Assembly (NCBI GenBank): GCA_964510495.1
Contig: CAZECR010000042.1
Location: 1 to 6,326 of the forward strand
Direction of reading: 5' to 3'
DNA length: 6,326 nucleotides
DNA from: CAZECR01 sp964510495
GTDB taxonomy: Bacteria > Patescibacteriota > Patescibacteriia > Magasanikbacterales > GWA2-37-8
This document shows, in pieces, positions 1 to 5,722 of the stretch. Numbering within the stretch: position 1 is the first letter of the stretch; each line of letters starts with the position of its first letter. Under the pieces are notes generated by a model that searched no databases, had not been told where the DNA came from, and saw only the letters and a list, made by a program, of their open reading frames with translations. The position numbers and the translations under genes were made by a program.

Positions 1-73
1 GAATACACTTATTATTCAACTGGAAAAAGAAGGTTTTTTAAAAAGGAAAGACACCGCTATCAAGGTCACCTAA
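1..73 (+). CDS. 3' end of an upstream gene, C-terminal 23 residues
   Basis: Reading from base 2, the frame is open and ends at TAA (71-73). The visible C-terminus is NTLIIQLEKEGFLKRKDTAIKVT. The pattern of a hydrophobic helix, Leu-Glu-Lys-Glu-Gly-Phe-Leu, then basic residues and a short strand resembles the last helix and wing of a winged-helix DNA-binding domain, as in LexA-like or DprA-like folds. That is only a resemblance in 23 residues. Codon use is AT-rich, like the other host genes here (AAA dominates for Lys). There is no clear intrinsic terminator between this stop and the promoter that follows, although a T7 run lies at 91-97. The family cannot be assigned without the rest of the gene. 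Confidence 0.6.
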   Translation, partial: NTLIIQLEKEGFLKRKDTAIKVT

Positions 74-86
74 AAGCCCGATACCC

Positions 87-115
87 TTGATTTTTTTACT
101 GTTTTGGTGTATACA
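87..115 (+). promoter_or_regulatory. Sigma70-type promoter for the first GC-rich gene
   Basis: TTGATT (87-92), a 17-nt spacer and TATACA (110-115) each match the consensus at four of six positions with ideal spacing. Transcription would start near 122, giving a leader of about 50 nt before the ATG at 173. The promoter itself is AT-rich and host-like, while the gene it drives is GC-rich. A longer reading frame beginning with TTG at 104 would start inside this promoter and is therefore not the real start. Confidence 0.55.
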
Positions 116-160
116 AAAAGCATAGTTATTTTCCTTCGTACCTTATCAACCACACTACCC

Positions 161-165
161 GGAGG
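161..165 (+). promoter_or_regulatory. Ribosome-binding site of the first GC-rich gene
   Basis: GGAGG lies 7 nt before the ATG at 173. It decides the start in favour of 173 over the in-frame TTG at 104. The host-type genes in this window (secG, the solute-binding protein, RNase J) have no comparable motif, so it is a marked difference in translation signal. Confidence 0.8.
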
Positions 166-172
166 TGCTCGT

Positions 173-586
173 ATGGACCACGGAAAGAAGGCAGTTCTCC
201 ATTCGAAGTGGACAGCGCCACTTGAGCTTGGGCTGGCATTCATCTCACTCATCGCCACGATCTTCGGTATCGTCTGGTATGCCGGCGCCAGCGCCGAGGC
301 ACGATGGATCAGCCCGCCGCTCATCTGGACAGGCGACACCCTGGGCAAGTCAACCGACTTCTGGAAAGACCAGGGCGCTCAGGCTACCCTGCTCATTGTA
401 GGCGCGGGTCTTGTCGCTGCGATCAGCTTCATGAAGATGATCGCCCGGTACCAGGCCGAGGAGAAGCTGCAAACCCAGCAGCAGATCGCCGAGGCCCAGC
501 GCCAAGACTTGGCCGCCTCCCGCACTTCACGAGGCGCACACCACCGCCGCCGAACCCGTCGGCAGCAGAAGAAGAAAGCGGCCTAA
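173..586 (+). CDS. Small two-helix membrane protein of unknown function, GC-rich cassette gene 1
   Basis: This 137-residue protein matches no family I recognise. Its N-terminus is short and basic (MDHGKKAVLHSKW). A first membrane segment spans about residues 18-38. A loop at about 39-69 is rich in Trp (W45, W52, W64). A second membrane segment spans about 70-90. Then comes a Gln/Glu/Ala-rich stretch (about 91-115) that could form a coiled coil, and a very basic tail (120-135, RRRTRR and KKK) ending Ala-Ala. The positive-inside rule places both ends in the cytoplasm and the Trp-rich loop outside. There is no cysteine and no cleavable signal peptide. The start at 173 follows from GGAGG at 161-165. 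Third positions favour G/C: Lys is mostly AAG, Ile mostly ATC, and sample lines are 55-63% GC, unlike the neighbours. The basic tail could bind nucleic acid or acidic lipids, but that is speculation. Coding status is supported by the SD, the codon bias and a sensible membrane topology. Confidence 0.75.
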   Translation: MDHGKKAVLHSKWTAPLELGLAFISLIATIFGIVWYAGASAEARWISPPLIWTGDTLGKSTDFWKDQGAQATLLIVGAGLVAAISFMKMIARYQAEEKLQTQQQIAEAQRQDLAASRTSRGAHHRRRTRRQQKKKAA

Positions 587-601
587 GGCCACACCACCAC
601 T

Positions 602-636
602 GCAGCCAGCAATCGTCCACCACGACTGCTGGCTGC
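602..636 (+). terminator. GC-rich stem-loop after cassette gene 1 (no U tract)
   Basis: GCAGCCAGCA (602-611) pairs perfectly with TGCTGGCTGC (627-636). After one A/C mismatch, TCGT (613-616) pairs with ACGA (622-625) around a CCACC loop. No run of T follows; instead CCCAACCC (637-644) abuts the stem. It is therefore not a classical intrinsic terminator. It could be a 3'-end stabilising hairpin, a U-less terminator of the kind proposed for GC-rich bacteria, or part of a Rho site, since the flanks are rich in C and poor in G. A weaker hairpin follows, TAGCGG (672-677) with CTGCTA (692-697), including one G-U pair. GCCACACC at 588-595 begins one base after the stop codon. Confidence 0.5.
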
Positions 637-701
637 CCCAACCCAGTAGCCACCTTCCCCACGAAGATGCCTAGCGGGCTGAGCTCATCTGCTGCTAAAA
701 A

Positions 702-730
702 TTGACACCAAACGACTGTCATGGTACGAT
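702..730 (+). promoter_or_regulatory. Sigma70-type promoter for secG
   Basis: A perfect TTGACA (702-707), a 17-nt spacer and TACGAT (725-730, four of six matches) give a convincing promoter. The start of transcription would be near 737, leaving a leader of about 27 nt before the secG ATG at 764. The -35 box sits exactly where the GC-rich composition of the upstream cassette ends. Confidence 0.7.
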
Positions 731-763
731 ATTGCCAGTCTGAACTATCTTCTAACCCTCTTT

Positions 764-982
764 ATGAAAGAAAATCTGTACAACATTTTTCAGCTTGTTC
801 TAGCGATTTTACTCATCATCGCGGTTCTCTTGCAGCAAAAAGGCGGCGGCATTGGCAGCGCTTTTGGCGGTTCGAGCAACGTTTATAGCACCAAACGTGG
901 TGTCGACAAAATCCTCCATTATTCAACTATTGTTTTGGGCGTTTTATTCTTCGGCTTATCCCTTGCCCGCCTGATCTTCTAA
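764..982 (+). CDS. secG: SecG, protein-export membrane subunit
   Basis: SecG is the small third subunit of the SecYEG channel and assists SecA-driven export across the cytoplasmic membrane. The 72-residue product has the family plan: membrane helix 1 (about 5-24), the conserved cytoplasmic loop LLQQKGGGIGSAFGG (22-36) followed by SSNVYSTKRG, and membrane helix 2 (about 52-72). The length is normal for SecG. The ATG at 764 has no Shine-Dalgarno sequence; the 20 bases before it are pyrimidine-rich (CTTCTAACCCTCTTT). The gene has its own promoter at 702-730. The next gene begins 76 bp downstream with no terminator between them, so the two are probably cotranscribed. Confidence 0.96.
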   Translation: MKENLYNIFQLVLAILLIIAVLLQQKGGGIGSAFGGSSNVYSTKRGVDKILHYSTIVLGVLFFGLSLARLIF

Positions 983-1058
983 GCCAGCGTTCACTCACGA
1001 TCCTGGCCTGTCTTTAGGGATTCTGATCCTAGAAACCCTCAATCTAAAAGTTCTTCTC

Positions 1059-3014
1059 ATGAAGCTCGATACTTTTTTTACGTGGTTTAAAAAAAAGAGC
1101 CGTCGTCAACAGACTAAAGCTCATTTGGACCGCAAACTTGTGGGAGCAGTGAACAGTCGCTCCATTCCCTCTTTTACCCAGCTTAAATACGTTGGTCGCT
1201 TTTTAGAACCACAAGAAAAAAAACTAGTCGCTATTCTTGGCATCGTGAGTGCTGCCACTGCTCTTGGTCTTGCAGCCGTATTCCTTTTCACCCATTTTAC
1301 TCCGGTTGCTCGCCAAGGAGGTGATTACAGCGAAGCGATGGTGGGGCAGCCTAAATTTGTAAACCCTATTTATGCTAGTGCCAGTGATATCGACAGCGAT
1401 CTAAGCTCGCTTACGTATACGGGGCTTTTCCACTATGTCGGCAGTCAACTCGAACCAGACCTCGCCACCACTTCAACGCTCAGCAGCGACAAAAAAATCT
1501 ACACCATCACTCTTAAGACCGGTGTACAATGGTCCGACGGTAACCCACTTACTGTAGACGATGTACTCTTCACATTTGAAACTATCCAGAATCCTGAAGC
1601 AAGCAGCCCGCTTTTACCTGCTTTTCAAGGTGTTCAAATCGAAAAGGTAGACGACAAAACCATCCGCTTCACCCTCAAAGAACCTTTCGCACCTTTTTTA
1701 AACAGTCTTACAGTCGGTATTCTACCGGAACATATTTGGGCTGCGATTCCGCCGCTCAATCTTAAACTGACCCCACTTAATCTTAAACCAATTGGAACAG
1801 GTCCTTGGAAATTCAAAACGCTCATTAAAGACGATTCTGGCACTATTCAAAGTTATGTTTTATCGCCAAACGAGTTGTATTATGGTAAAAAACCATACCT
1901 CCAAACTTTGACATTTAAATTCTTTGCTGACCCCAATGAAGCAGTTGACGCGGTTCAGAACCAGTCAGTATCCGCAATCAGTTTTGTACCAAGCAAATCA
2001 CAGGACAAACTGAGTAGCAAAAATTTAGTGAGCCATCCGCTTATCCTCCCTCAGTACACTGCCCTCTTCTTTAACCAAGAACGCAACGCCACACTTAAAG
2101 ATGCCGATGCGAGAAAGGCGCTCTCCCTCGCTATTAACAAACAAAGCATTGTCGATACGGCCCTTGAAGGAGCTGGACAGGTACTTGATGCCCCGCTCTT
2201 ACCAGGCAGTATTGGTTATTATCCAGATATTAAAAAAATTGGTTTTGATGTAGATGCTGCCAACGCACTCTTAGACAAGAAATGGACACGCATTCAACCG
2301 GAAGAATACTTTTCACTTCGCCAAGCCGCGCTCCTGAAAGCGGCACAGCCTCAAATCGATGCGGCAATCAAAAACCCACCCGAAGGATCAACAGCCTCAA
2401 GCACCATTGATGCGATCACAGCACAAGTAACTGAAAAAGCTCGAGCGGAAATGTCTGCTGACCAAACCTTTTATCGCAAAACTAAAGATGGCACTCCACT
2501 CACTATCAGCATCACCTTTGTTGATACCAAAGAATACGAAAAAACTGCCGCACTCCTCGCCGACCAATGGAAAGCACTTGGTATCAAAACAATTTTTGAT
2601 GAAGTAAGTAGCCGCACCATCAGCAAAGACGTCTTTAAAAATCGTTCATTCGATATTCTGCTGTACGGCGAGATCATTGGCGGTGATCCTGACTTGTTCC
2701 CGTTCTGGCATTCCTCTCAAGCAGATTACCCAGGACTCAACCTCGCTCAATTTTCTGACCGCACCGCTGACAAACTTCTTGAAGACGCTCGCGCTACTAC
2801 CGACACTGCTGCCCGCGAAACGTTCTACAAAAAATTCCAAGACATCTTGGTAGATCAGGTACCGGCTGTTTTTCTCTTTACTCCCAATTACAATTTCTTT
2901 GTTAACAAAAACATTAAAGGTATTACTGCCAATCGCATCGTTGCACCAAGTGATCGGTACGCATCCTTAAGTGACTGGTATGTAAAGACAAGCTGGAAAT
3001 GGAAAACTGAATAG
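1059..3014 (+). CDS. Peptide-type ABC transporter substrate-binding protein (SBP family 5), membrane-anchored
   Basis: This 651-residue protein belongs to the family that binds oligopeptides, nickel or similar solutes outside the cell and delivers them to an ABC permease. Residues 1-55 are basic and cytoplasmic, 56-80 form one membrane segment, and the binding domain follows from about 90. Family signatures include GQPKFVNPIYA (about 96-106), LTYTGLFHYV, LSSDKKIYTITLKTGVQWSDG with LTVDDVLFTFE, ILPEHIW, PIGTGPWKF, ALSLAINKQSIVD and SFDILLYGEIIGGDPD. There is no lipobox cysteine, so it stays attached by the N-terminal helix and not by a lipid. An Ala/Gln-rich helical insert of about 59 residues (412-470) interrupts the usual link between LLDKKW and KDGTPL. 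The ATG has no Shine-Dalgarno sequence. No permease or ATPase gene is in the window, so the partner transporter and the solute are unknown. It is probably in an operon with secG. Confidence 0.92.
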   Translation: MKLDTFFTWFKKKSRRQQTKAHLDRKLVGAVNSRSIPSFTQLKYVGRFLEPQEKKLVAILGIVSAATALGLAAVFLFTHFTPVARQGGDYSEAMVGQPKFVNPIYASASDIDSDLSSLTYTGLFHYVGSQLEPDLATTSTLSSDKKIYTITLKTGVQWSDGNPLTVDDVLFTFETIQNPEASSPLLPAFQGVQIEKVDDKTIRFTLKEPFAPFLNSLTVGILPEHIWAAIPPLNLKLTPLNLKPIGTGPWKFKTLIKDDSGTIQSYVLSPNELYYGKKPYLQTLTFKFFADPNEAVDAVQNQSVSAISFVPSKSQDKLSSKNLVSHPLILPQYTALFFNQERNATLKDADARKALSLAINKQSIVDTALEGAGQVLDAPLLPGSIGYYPDIKKIGFDVDAANALLDKKWTRIQPEEYFSLRQAALLKAAQPQIDAAIKNPPEGSTASSTIDAITAQVTEKARAEMSADQTFYRKTKDGTPLTISITFVDTKEYEKTAALLADQWKALGIKTIFDEVSSRTISKDVFKNRSFDILLYGEIIGGDPDLFPFWHSSQADYPGLNLAQFSDRTADKLLEDARATTDTAARETFYKKFQDILVDQVPAVFLFTPNYNFFVNKNIKGITANRIVAPSDRYASLSDWYVKTSWKWKTE

Positions 3015-3026
3015 TCATAGCCCCTT

Positions 3027-3108
3027 GCGGACGTGGCGGAACTGGTATACGCGTACGTCTCAGAAGCGTATGGAGCAATCCTTGGGGGTTCGAGTCCCCC
3101 CGTCCGCA
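3027..3108 (+). tRNA. trnL: tRNA-Leu(CAG)
   Basis: A full class II cloverleaf can be drawn. The acceptor is GCGGACG (3027-3033) with CGTCCGC (3101-3107). The D stem is GCG (3036-3038) with CGC (3050-3052). The anticodon stem is TACGT/GCGTA, with loop CTCAGAA and anticodon CAG at 3061-3063. The variable arm is GGA/TCC. The T stem is GGGGG/CCCCC with loop TTCGAGT. The long variable arm and the A discriminator at 3108 fit leucine. CCA is not encoded (CTA follows). It starts 12 nt after the stop of the binding-protein gene with no clear promoter of its own, so it is probably released from the secG transcript by processing. Confidence 0.96.
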
Positions 3109-3129
3109 CTAACGAAGTAATGAGTAGCT

Positions 3130-3193
3130 AGTAATTAGTATTTTGGGTGGAAGCACATCTATTTGTAAAAATCTTTCCAAACTACTAATTACT
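3130..3193 (+). repeat. Imperfect inverted repeat in the tRNA-Leu / RNase J spacer
   Basis: AGTAATTAGTA then TTTGG (3130-3146) pair with CCAAA then TACTAATTACT (3177-3193), 16 of 17 positions, around a 30-nt loop that has a further short GGAAG/CTTTCC match. It is AT-rich and has no T run, so it is a poor terminator. The motif AGTAGCTA occurs just before it (3123-3130) and again at 3222-3229, where it is part of the palindrome GTAGCTAC. The arrangement resembles a small palindromic intergenic repeat. The rest of the 222-bp spacer (3109-3330) shows no gene. Confidence 0.6.
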
Positions 3194-3277
3194 CACACAA
3201 ATTACAAAATTCAATTACCCAAGTAGCTACGATAATTGTTCCTAAACCGCACAACACCCTTCTTTTATTTTATTTCT

Positions 3278-3307
3278 TTGAATTACAGAATCTTCATTCT
3301 CTAATTT
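3278..3307 (+). promoter_or_regulatory. Weak candidate promoter for RNase J
   Basis: TTGAAT (3278-3283) and TAATTT (3302-3307) are separated by 18 nt, just before the RNase J start. The -10 match is poor, so this is only the best candidate in the spacer. RNase J may also be reached by read-through from the tRNA-Leu transcript. Confidence 0.25.
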
Positions 3308-3330
3308 AAGTTAAGCTAGTACGTCAACGT

Positions 3331-5349
3331 ATGAACCCTACACCTAACGCCCCGCTGTCTCCACTTGATCTCGGGAAGCCCTTGAACCAACCAAAACCAG
3401 CTGCGAAGCCTCGCCCTGCTGGCACTTTTAATTCGCCCGTCCGAGCAGTAGCTCGTCCAGTCGCCCACAGAACACCCGCAAGCGCTCCTGCTTCGCGCAG
3501 TCACTTTGGTGCGGCGTTATTCGACAAAAAACCACGGCCACCTGTTCCAGTACCGAGCACTAAGCAAACCGGAAAATCTCCGTACCCTTCAATATTTCAA
3601 CCACGCGATCGTTTTCATGGAACGCCACCAGCTAAACCAGTCGTTGTTCCAATGACCTTTAAACCTACTACTATTAGTAACGGCGCCGGAACACTCCGCA
3701 TTATTCCGATTGGTGGCTGTGAAGAAGTTGGTCGCAACATGACCATCTTCGAATATGGCGAAGATATTCTCATTCTCGACATGGGCGTACAGTTTCCGGA
3801 AGAAGACATGCCGGGCATCGACTATGTTATTCCAAACACCAAATATTTAGTTGGTAAAGAAAAAAACATTCGCGGTGTTATCTTTAGCCACGGTCACCTC
3901 GACCACATTGGTGCCGCACCAATTCTCCTTGAGAAGCTTGGCAACCCACCAATTATTGCCATGCCGCTCACGATCGCGATGATCAAGCACCGCCAGGATG
4001 ATTACAAAAAAGATACGGGCGCTAAACTGCGTACTATTCCGGTTAAAACGATTAACGATGTTATCAAACTCGGCGCGTTCACCATAAAATTCTTCCAGGT
4101 CGAACATTCGATCATGGACTCCATGGGCACGATCCTCGAAACTCCGGCTGGCAGCGCCATTCACGCCGGTGACTGGACCATGGAGCGTGAAGAAGATGGT
4201 TCCACACATATTCGGTACGAACAATTACAGAATGTAAAACGCCCCAGCGTTCTCATGCTTGAGAGTCTTGGCGCTATTCGCGAAGGACGACATGCCACGC
4301 ACGAAGAACTCTACCGAAACTTAAGTGAAATTTTGGAAAATGCTCCTGGTCGCGTGATTCTGGCTACTTTCTCGTCGATGGTCGAACGCGTCAAATGGGT
4401 GCTCGAAGCTGCACAAAAACTAAATAAATTTGTGGCGCTCGCTGGGTACAGCATGAAAATGAATATCGAGATCGCGCGCGAACTGGGCTACATCAAAGTC
4501 GGCAAAGGCGTACAGATTGATATTCGTGATATCGCTAAATATCCTGATAACAAAGTCGTTCTCGTCTGTACCGGCGCGCAAGGTGAAGAAAACGCTGCAC
4601 TCAATCGCATTGCAAGCGGCGAACACAAGGATATTCGCTTCCAGAAAAATGATACAGTTATCTTCTCGTCATCGGTTATCCCTGGTAACGAACGCACCGT
4701 GCAACGCCTTAAAGATAATATTTATCGCCAAGTCGATAATGTTATTCATGGCGACCTTATGGATGTGCACGTCTCGGGCCACGGCACGCGCCGCGACATC
4801 GTGGACATGATCAACCAGGTCAAACCAGATTATTACGTTCCGGTCTACGCCAATCATTTCTTCCTTAAAGAAGCTCGTAATTTGGCGATCAAAAATGGCT
4901 ACCCAGCAGAACGCATTTTTGTGCCCGATAACGGAACGGTTATTGAACTTGCCGCTGGTAAAGTTAAGGTCTTGCCGAAAAAAGTTCCAAGTGAATATGT
5001 CTTTGTGGACGGTCTTGGAATATCTGATTCGCAGCACATTGTGCTCCGTGATCGCCAGGTACTTGCCGAAGACGGTATGGTGGTAATTATCGCAACGATT
5101 GATACCAAGAGCGGTAAACTCATCCAGAACCCCGACATCATTTCCCGCGGTTTCGTTTTCCTCAAGGACCACAAAGACCTGATCGAAGATTTGCGCCATC
5201 GTGTTAAAAAGATGGTTGTAGAATCCGACCCGCTTACCTGGGCAGATACCAATAATATCCGCAACAAGATCCGCGACTATGTTGGACAGTTCTTGTTTAC
5301 CAAAACAGAAAAGCGCCCAATGATTCTACCGGTCGTGATCGAAGTCTAA
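3331..5349 (+). CDS. rnj: Ribonuclease J (metallo-beta-lactamase / beta-CASP RNase)
   Basis: RNase J is a metal-dependent 5'-3' exonuclease and endonuclease acting in mRNA decay and rRNA maturation. Residues 1 to about 115 form a Pro/Lys/Arg/Ala-rich, probably disordered extension. The catalytic core starts at LRIIPIGGCEEVGRNM (from 122). The metal-binding motif is HGHLDH (187-192), followed by H259 in VEHSIMDS and D281 in HAGDW. The beta-CASP region includes VSGHGTRRD with H484. The segment PVYANHFF (504-511) has Tyr506 where the family usually has the motif C histidine (PxHGE). The C-terminal domain is clear (VLRDRQVLAEDGMVV, NPDIISRGFVF). The total of 672 residues exceeds the usual roughly 555 because of the N-terminal extension. 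The ATG has no Shine-Dalgarno sequence. An internal start at M108 would shorten the tail but also lacks one. A strong terminator closes the gene. Confidence 0.95.
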   Translation: MNPTPNAPLSPLDLGKPLNQPKPAAKPRPAGTFNSPVRAVARPVAHRTPASAPASRSHFGAALFDKKPRPPVPVPSTKQTGKSPYPSIFQPRDRFHGTPPAKPVVVPMTFKPTTISNGAGTLRIIPIGGCEEVGRNMTIFEYGEDILILDMGVQFPEEDMPGIDYVIPNTKYLVGKEKNIRGVIFSHGHLDHIGAAPILLEKLGNPPIIAMPLTIAMIKHRQDDYKKDTGAKLRTIPVKTINDVIKLGAFTIKFFQVEHSIMDSMGTILETPAGSAIHAGDWTMEREEDGSTHIRYEQLQNVKRPSVLMLESLGAIREGRHATHEELYRNLSEILENAPGRVILATFSSMVERVKWVLEAAQKLNKFVALAGYSMKMNIEIARELGYIKVGKGVQIDIRDIAKYPDNKVVLVCTGAQGEENAALNRIASGEHKDIRFQKNDTVIFSSSVIPGNERTVQRLKDNIYRQVDNVIHGDLMDVHVSGHGTRRDIVDMINQVKPDYYVPVYANHFFLKEARNLAIKNGYPAERIFVPDNGTVIELAAGKVKVLPKKVPSEYVFVDGLGISDSQHIVLRDRQVLAEDGMVVIIATIDTKSGKLIQNPDIISRGFVFLKDHKDLIEDLRHRVKKMVVESDPLTWADTNNIRNKIRDYVGQFLFTKTEKRPMILPVVIEV

Positions 5350-5357
5350 ACATCATC

Positions 5358-5390
5358 AAAAAAACTTGGCTACTGTAGCCAAGTTTTTTT
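5358..5390 (+). terminator. Intrinsic terminator of RNase J
   Basis: ACTTGGCTA (5364-5372) and TAGCCAAGT (5376-5384) form a perfect stem with a CTG loop. The stem is extended by A5358-5363 against T5385-5390, giving an A-rich upstream arm and a T7 tail. It begins 8 nt after the stop codon. The A tract on the left could also let it work in the opposite direction. Confidence 0.93.
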
Positions 5391-5529
5391 ATTTTCTGCA
5401 CAACTACCCTTTACAAAATATGCCTTCCGCGTTGTGATACCAAAAGGCTATGCGTATTTATCCACGCTCGTTAGTATTTTTTCTCTTAACCAAGCGTAAC
5501 AACCCTTCTTTTTTGCATCCACAAAAGCA

Positions 5530-5558
5530 TTGTTGACAAATCAAAAATATGCTATAGT
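5530..5558 (+). promoter_or_regulatory. Promoter of the second GC-rich gene and its leader
   Basis: TATAGT (5553-5558) is a good -10 box. The -35 is ambiguous: TTGTTG (5530-5535) has ideal 17-nt spacing, while the overlapping perfect TTGACA (5533-5538) has only 14 nt. The expected start of transcription is near 5565, leaving about 154 nt before the GTG of the gene. Between the RNase J terminator and this promoter (5391-5529) I see no gene. Confidence 0.55.
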
Positions 5559-5569
5559 GGCGGCATTGT

Positions 5570-5722
5570 ATGCTTTTCGGCAGCACGATAGCCTTGACGA
5601 AAGACCAAAAACGTGCTAGCCTTACACTTTGTTCTTTCAATGTTGGGTGTGCCATTTGCAAATTAATTTATTTTGTAGGCGGCACACTCAACACAAACTT
5701 TTTTCATAGGAGGCTCACGTGA
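5570..5722 (+). CDS. Possible 50-codon upstream reading frame in the leader
   Basis: The frame from ATG 5570 stays open for 50 codons to TGA 5720-5722, overlapping the GTG start of the next gene as GTGA. The product would start MLFGSTIALTKDQKRAS, contain two cysteines near its centre and end FFHRRLT. The ATG lies within about 5 nt of the predicted transcription start, so it could be read as a leaderless or near-leaderless message. It has no Shine-Dalgarno site. A frame of this length arises by chance fairly often, and the sequence has no recognisable domain. If translated, the stop-start overlap would couple it to cassette gene 2. Confidence 0.2.
   Translation: MLFGSTIALTKDQKRASLTLCSFNVGCAICKLIYFVGGTLNTNFFHRRLT
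5579..5704 (+). promoter_or_regulatory. Structured 5' leader with a terminator-like hairpin
   Basis: There are two stems in the leader. The first pairs GGC (5579-5581) and AGCACG (5582-5587) with CGTGCT (5612-5617) and GCC (5619-5621), leaving one bulged A. The second pairs 5641-5653 (TGTTGGGTGTGCC) with 5681-5693 (GGCACACTCAACA), 13 bp with one G-U, around a 27-nt loop that contains the palindrome ATTTGCAAAT. A T6 run (5699-5704) follows 5 nt after the second stem, just before the ribosome-binding site. This could be an attenuator, or the end of a roughly 140-nt small RNA. GGCGGCA is repeated at 5559-5565 and 5678-5684. I do not recognise a known riboswitch class. Confidence 0.45.
5708..5713 (+). 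promoter_or_regulatory. Ribosome-binding site of the second GC-rich gene
   Basis: AGGAGG lies 5 nt before the GTG at 5719 and fixes that start over the in-frame ATG at 5743. It is the same canonical type as the site before cassette gene 1 (GGAGG followed by CTCGTATG there and CTCACGTG here). Confidence 0.85.

Noticed and set aside
104..172. N-terminal extension of cassette gene 1 starting at TTG 104
   Set aside because: It would begin inside the -35/-10 region, lacks an SD site and has AT-rich composition, while GGAGG precedes the ATG at 173.
588..644. Integron-type attC site as the identity of the cassette 3' module
   Set aside because: I see no R and L core boxes (GTTRRRY type), no integrase gene and no array of cassettes; only the presence of a variable hairpin is similar.
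1015..1031. Weak hairpin TAGG(G)AT/ATCCTA between secG and the binding-protein gene
   Set aside because: It is short, bulged and has no T run; it does not look like a terminator, so cotranscription stands.
2888..3109. Reverse-strand open frame across the end of the binding-protein gene and tRNA-Leu
   Set aside because: It runs antisense through a complete tRNA and a conserved coding region, and has no ribosome-binding site or family resemblance.
4669..5199. Reverse-strand 176-residue open frame inside RNase J
   Set aside because: It is a shadow of a strongly conserved gene; the + strand frame carries the RNase J motifs.
5458..5466. TTATCCACG, close to a DnaA box
   Set aside because: It is a single nine-base match with one mismatch and no cluster nearby, so it does not support a replication origin.
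5458..5661. Reverse-strand 67-residue open frame in the spacer before cassette gene 2
   Set aside because: It starts with TTG, has no SD site, crosses the promoter and leader on the other strand, and its sequence looks random with scattered cysteines.
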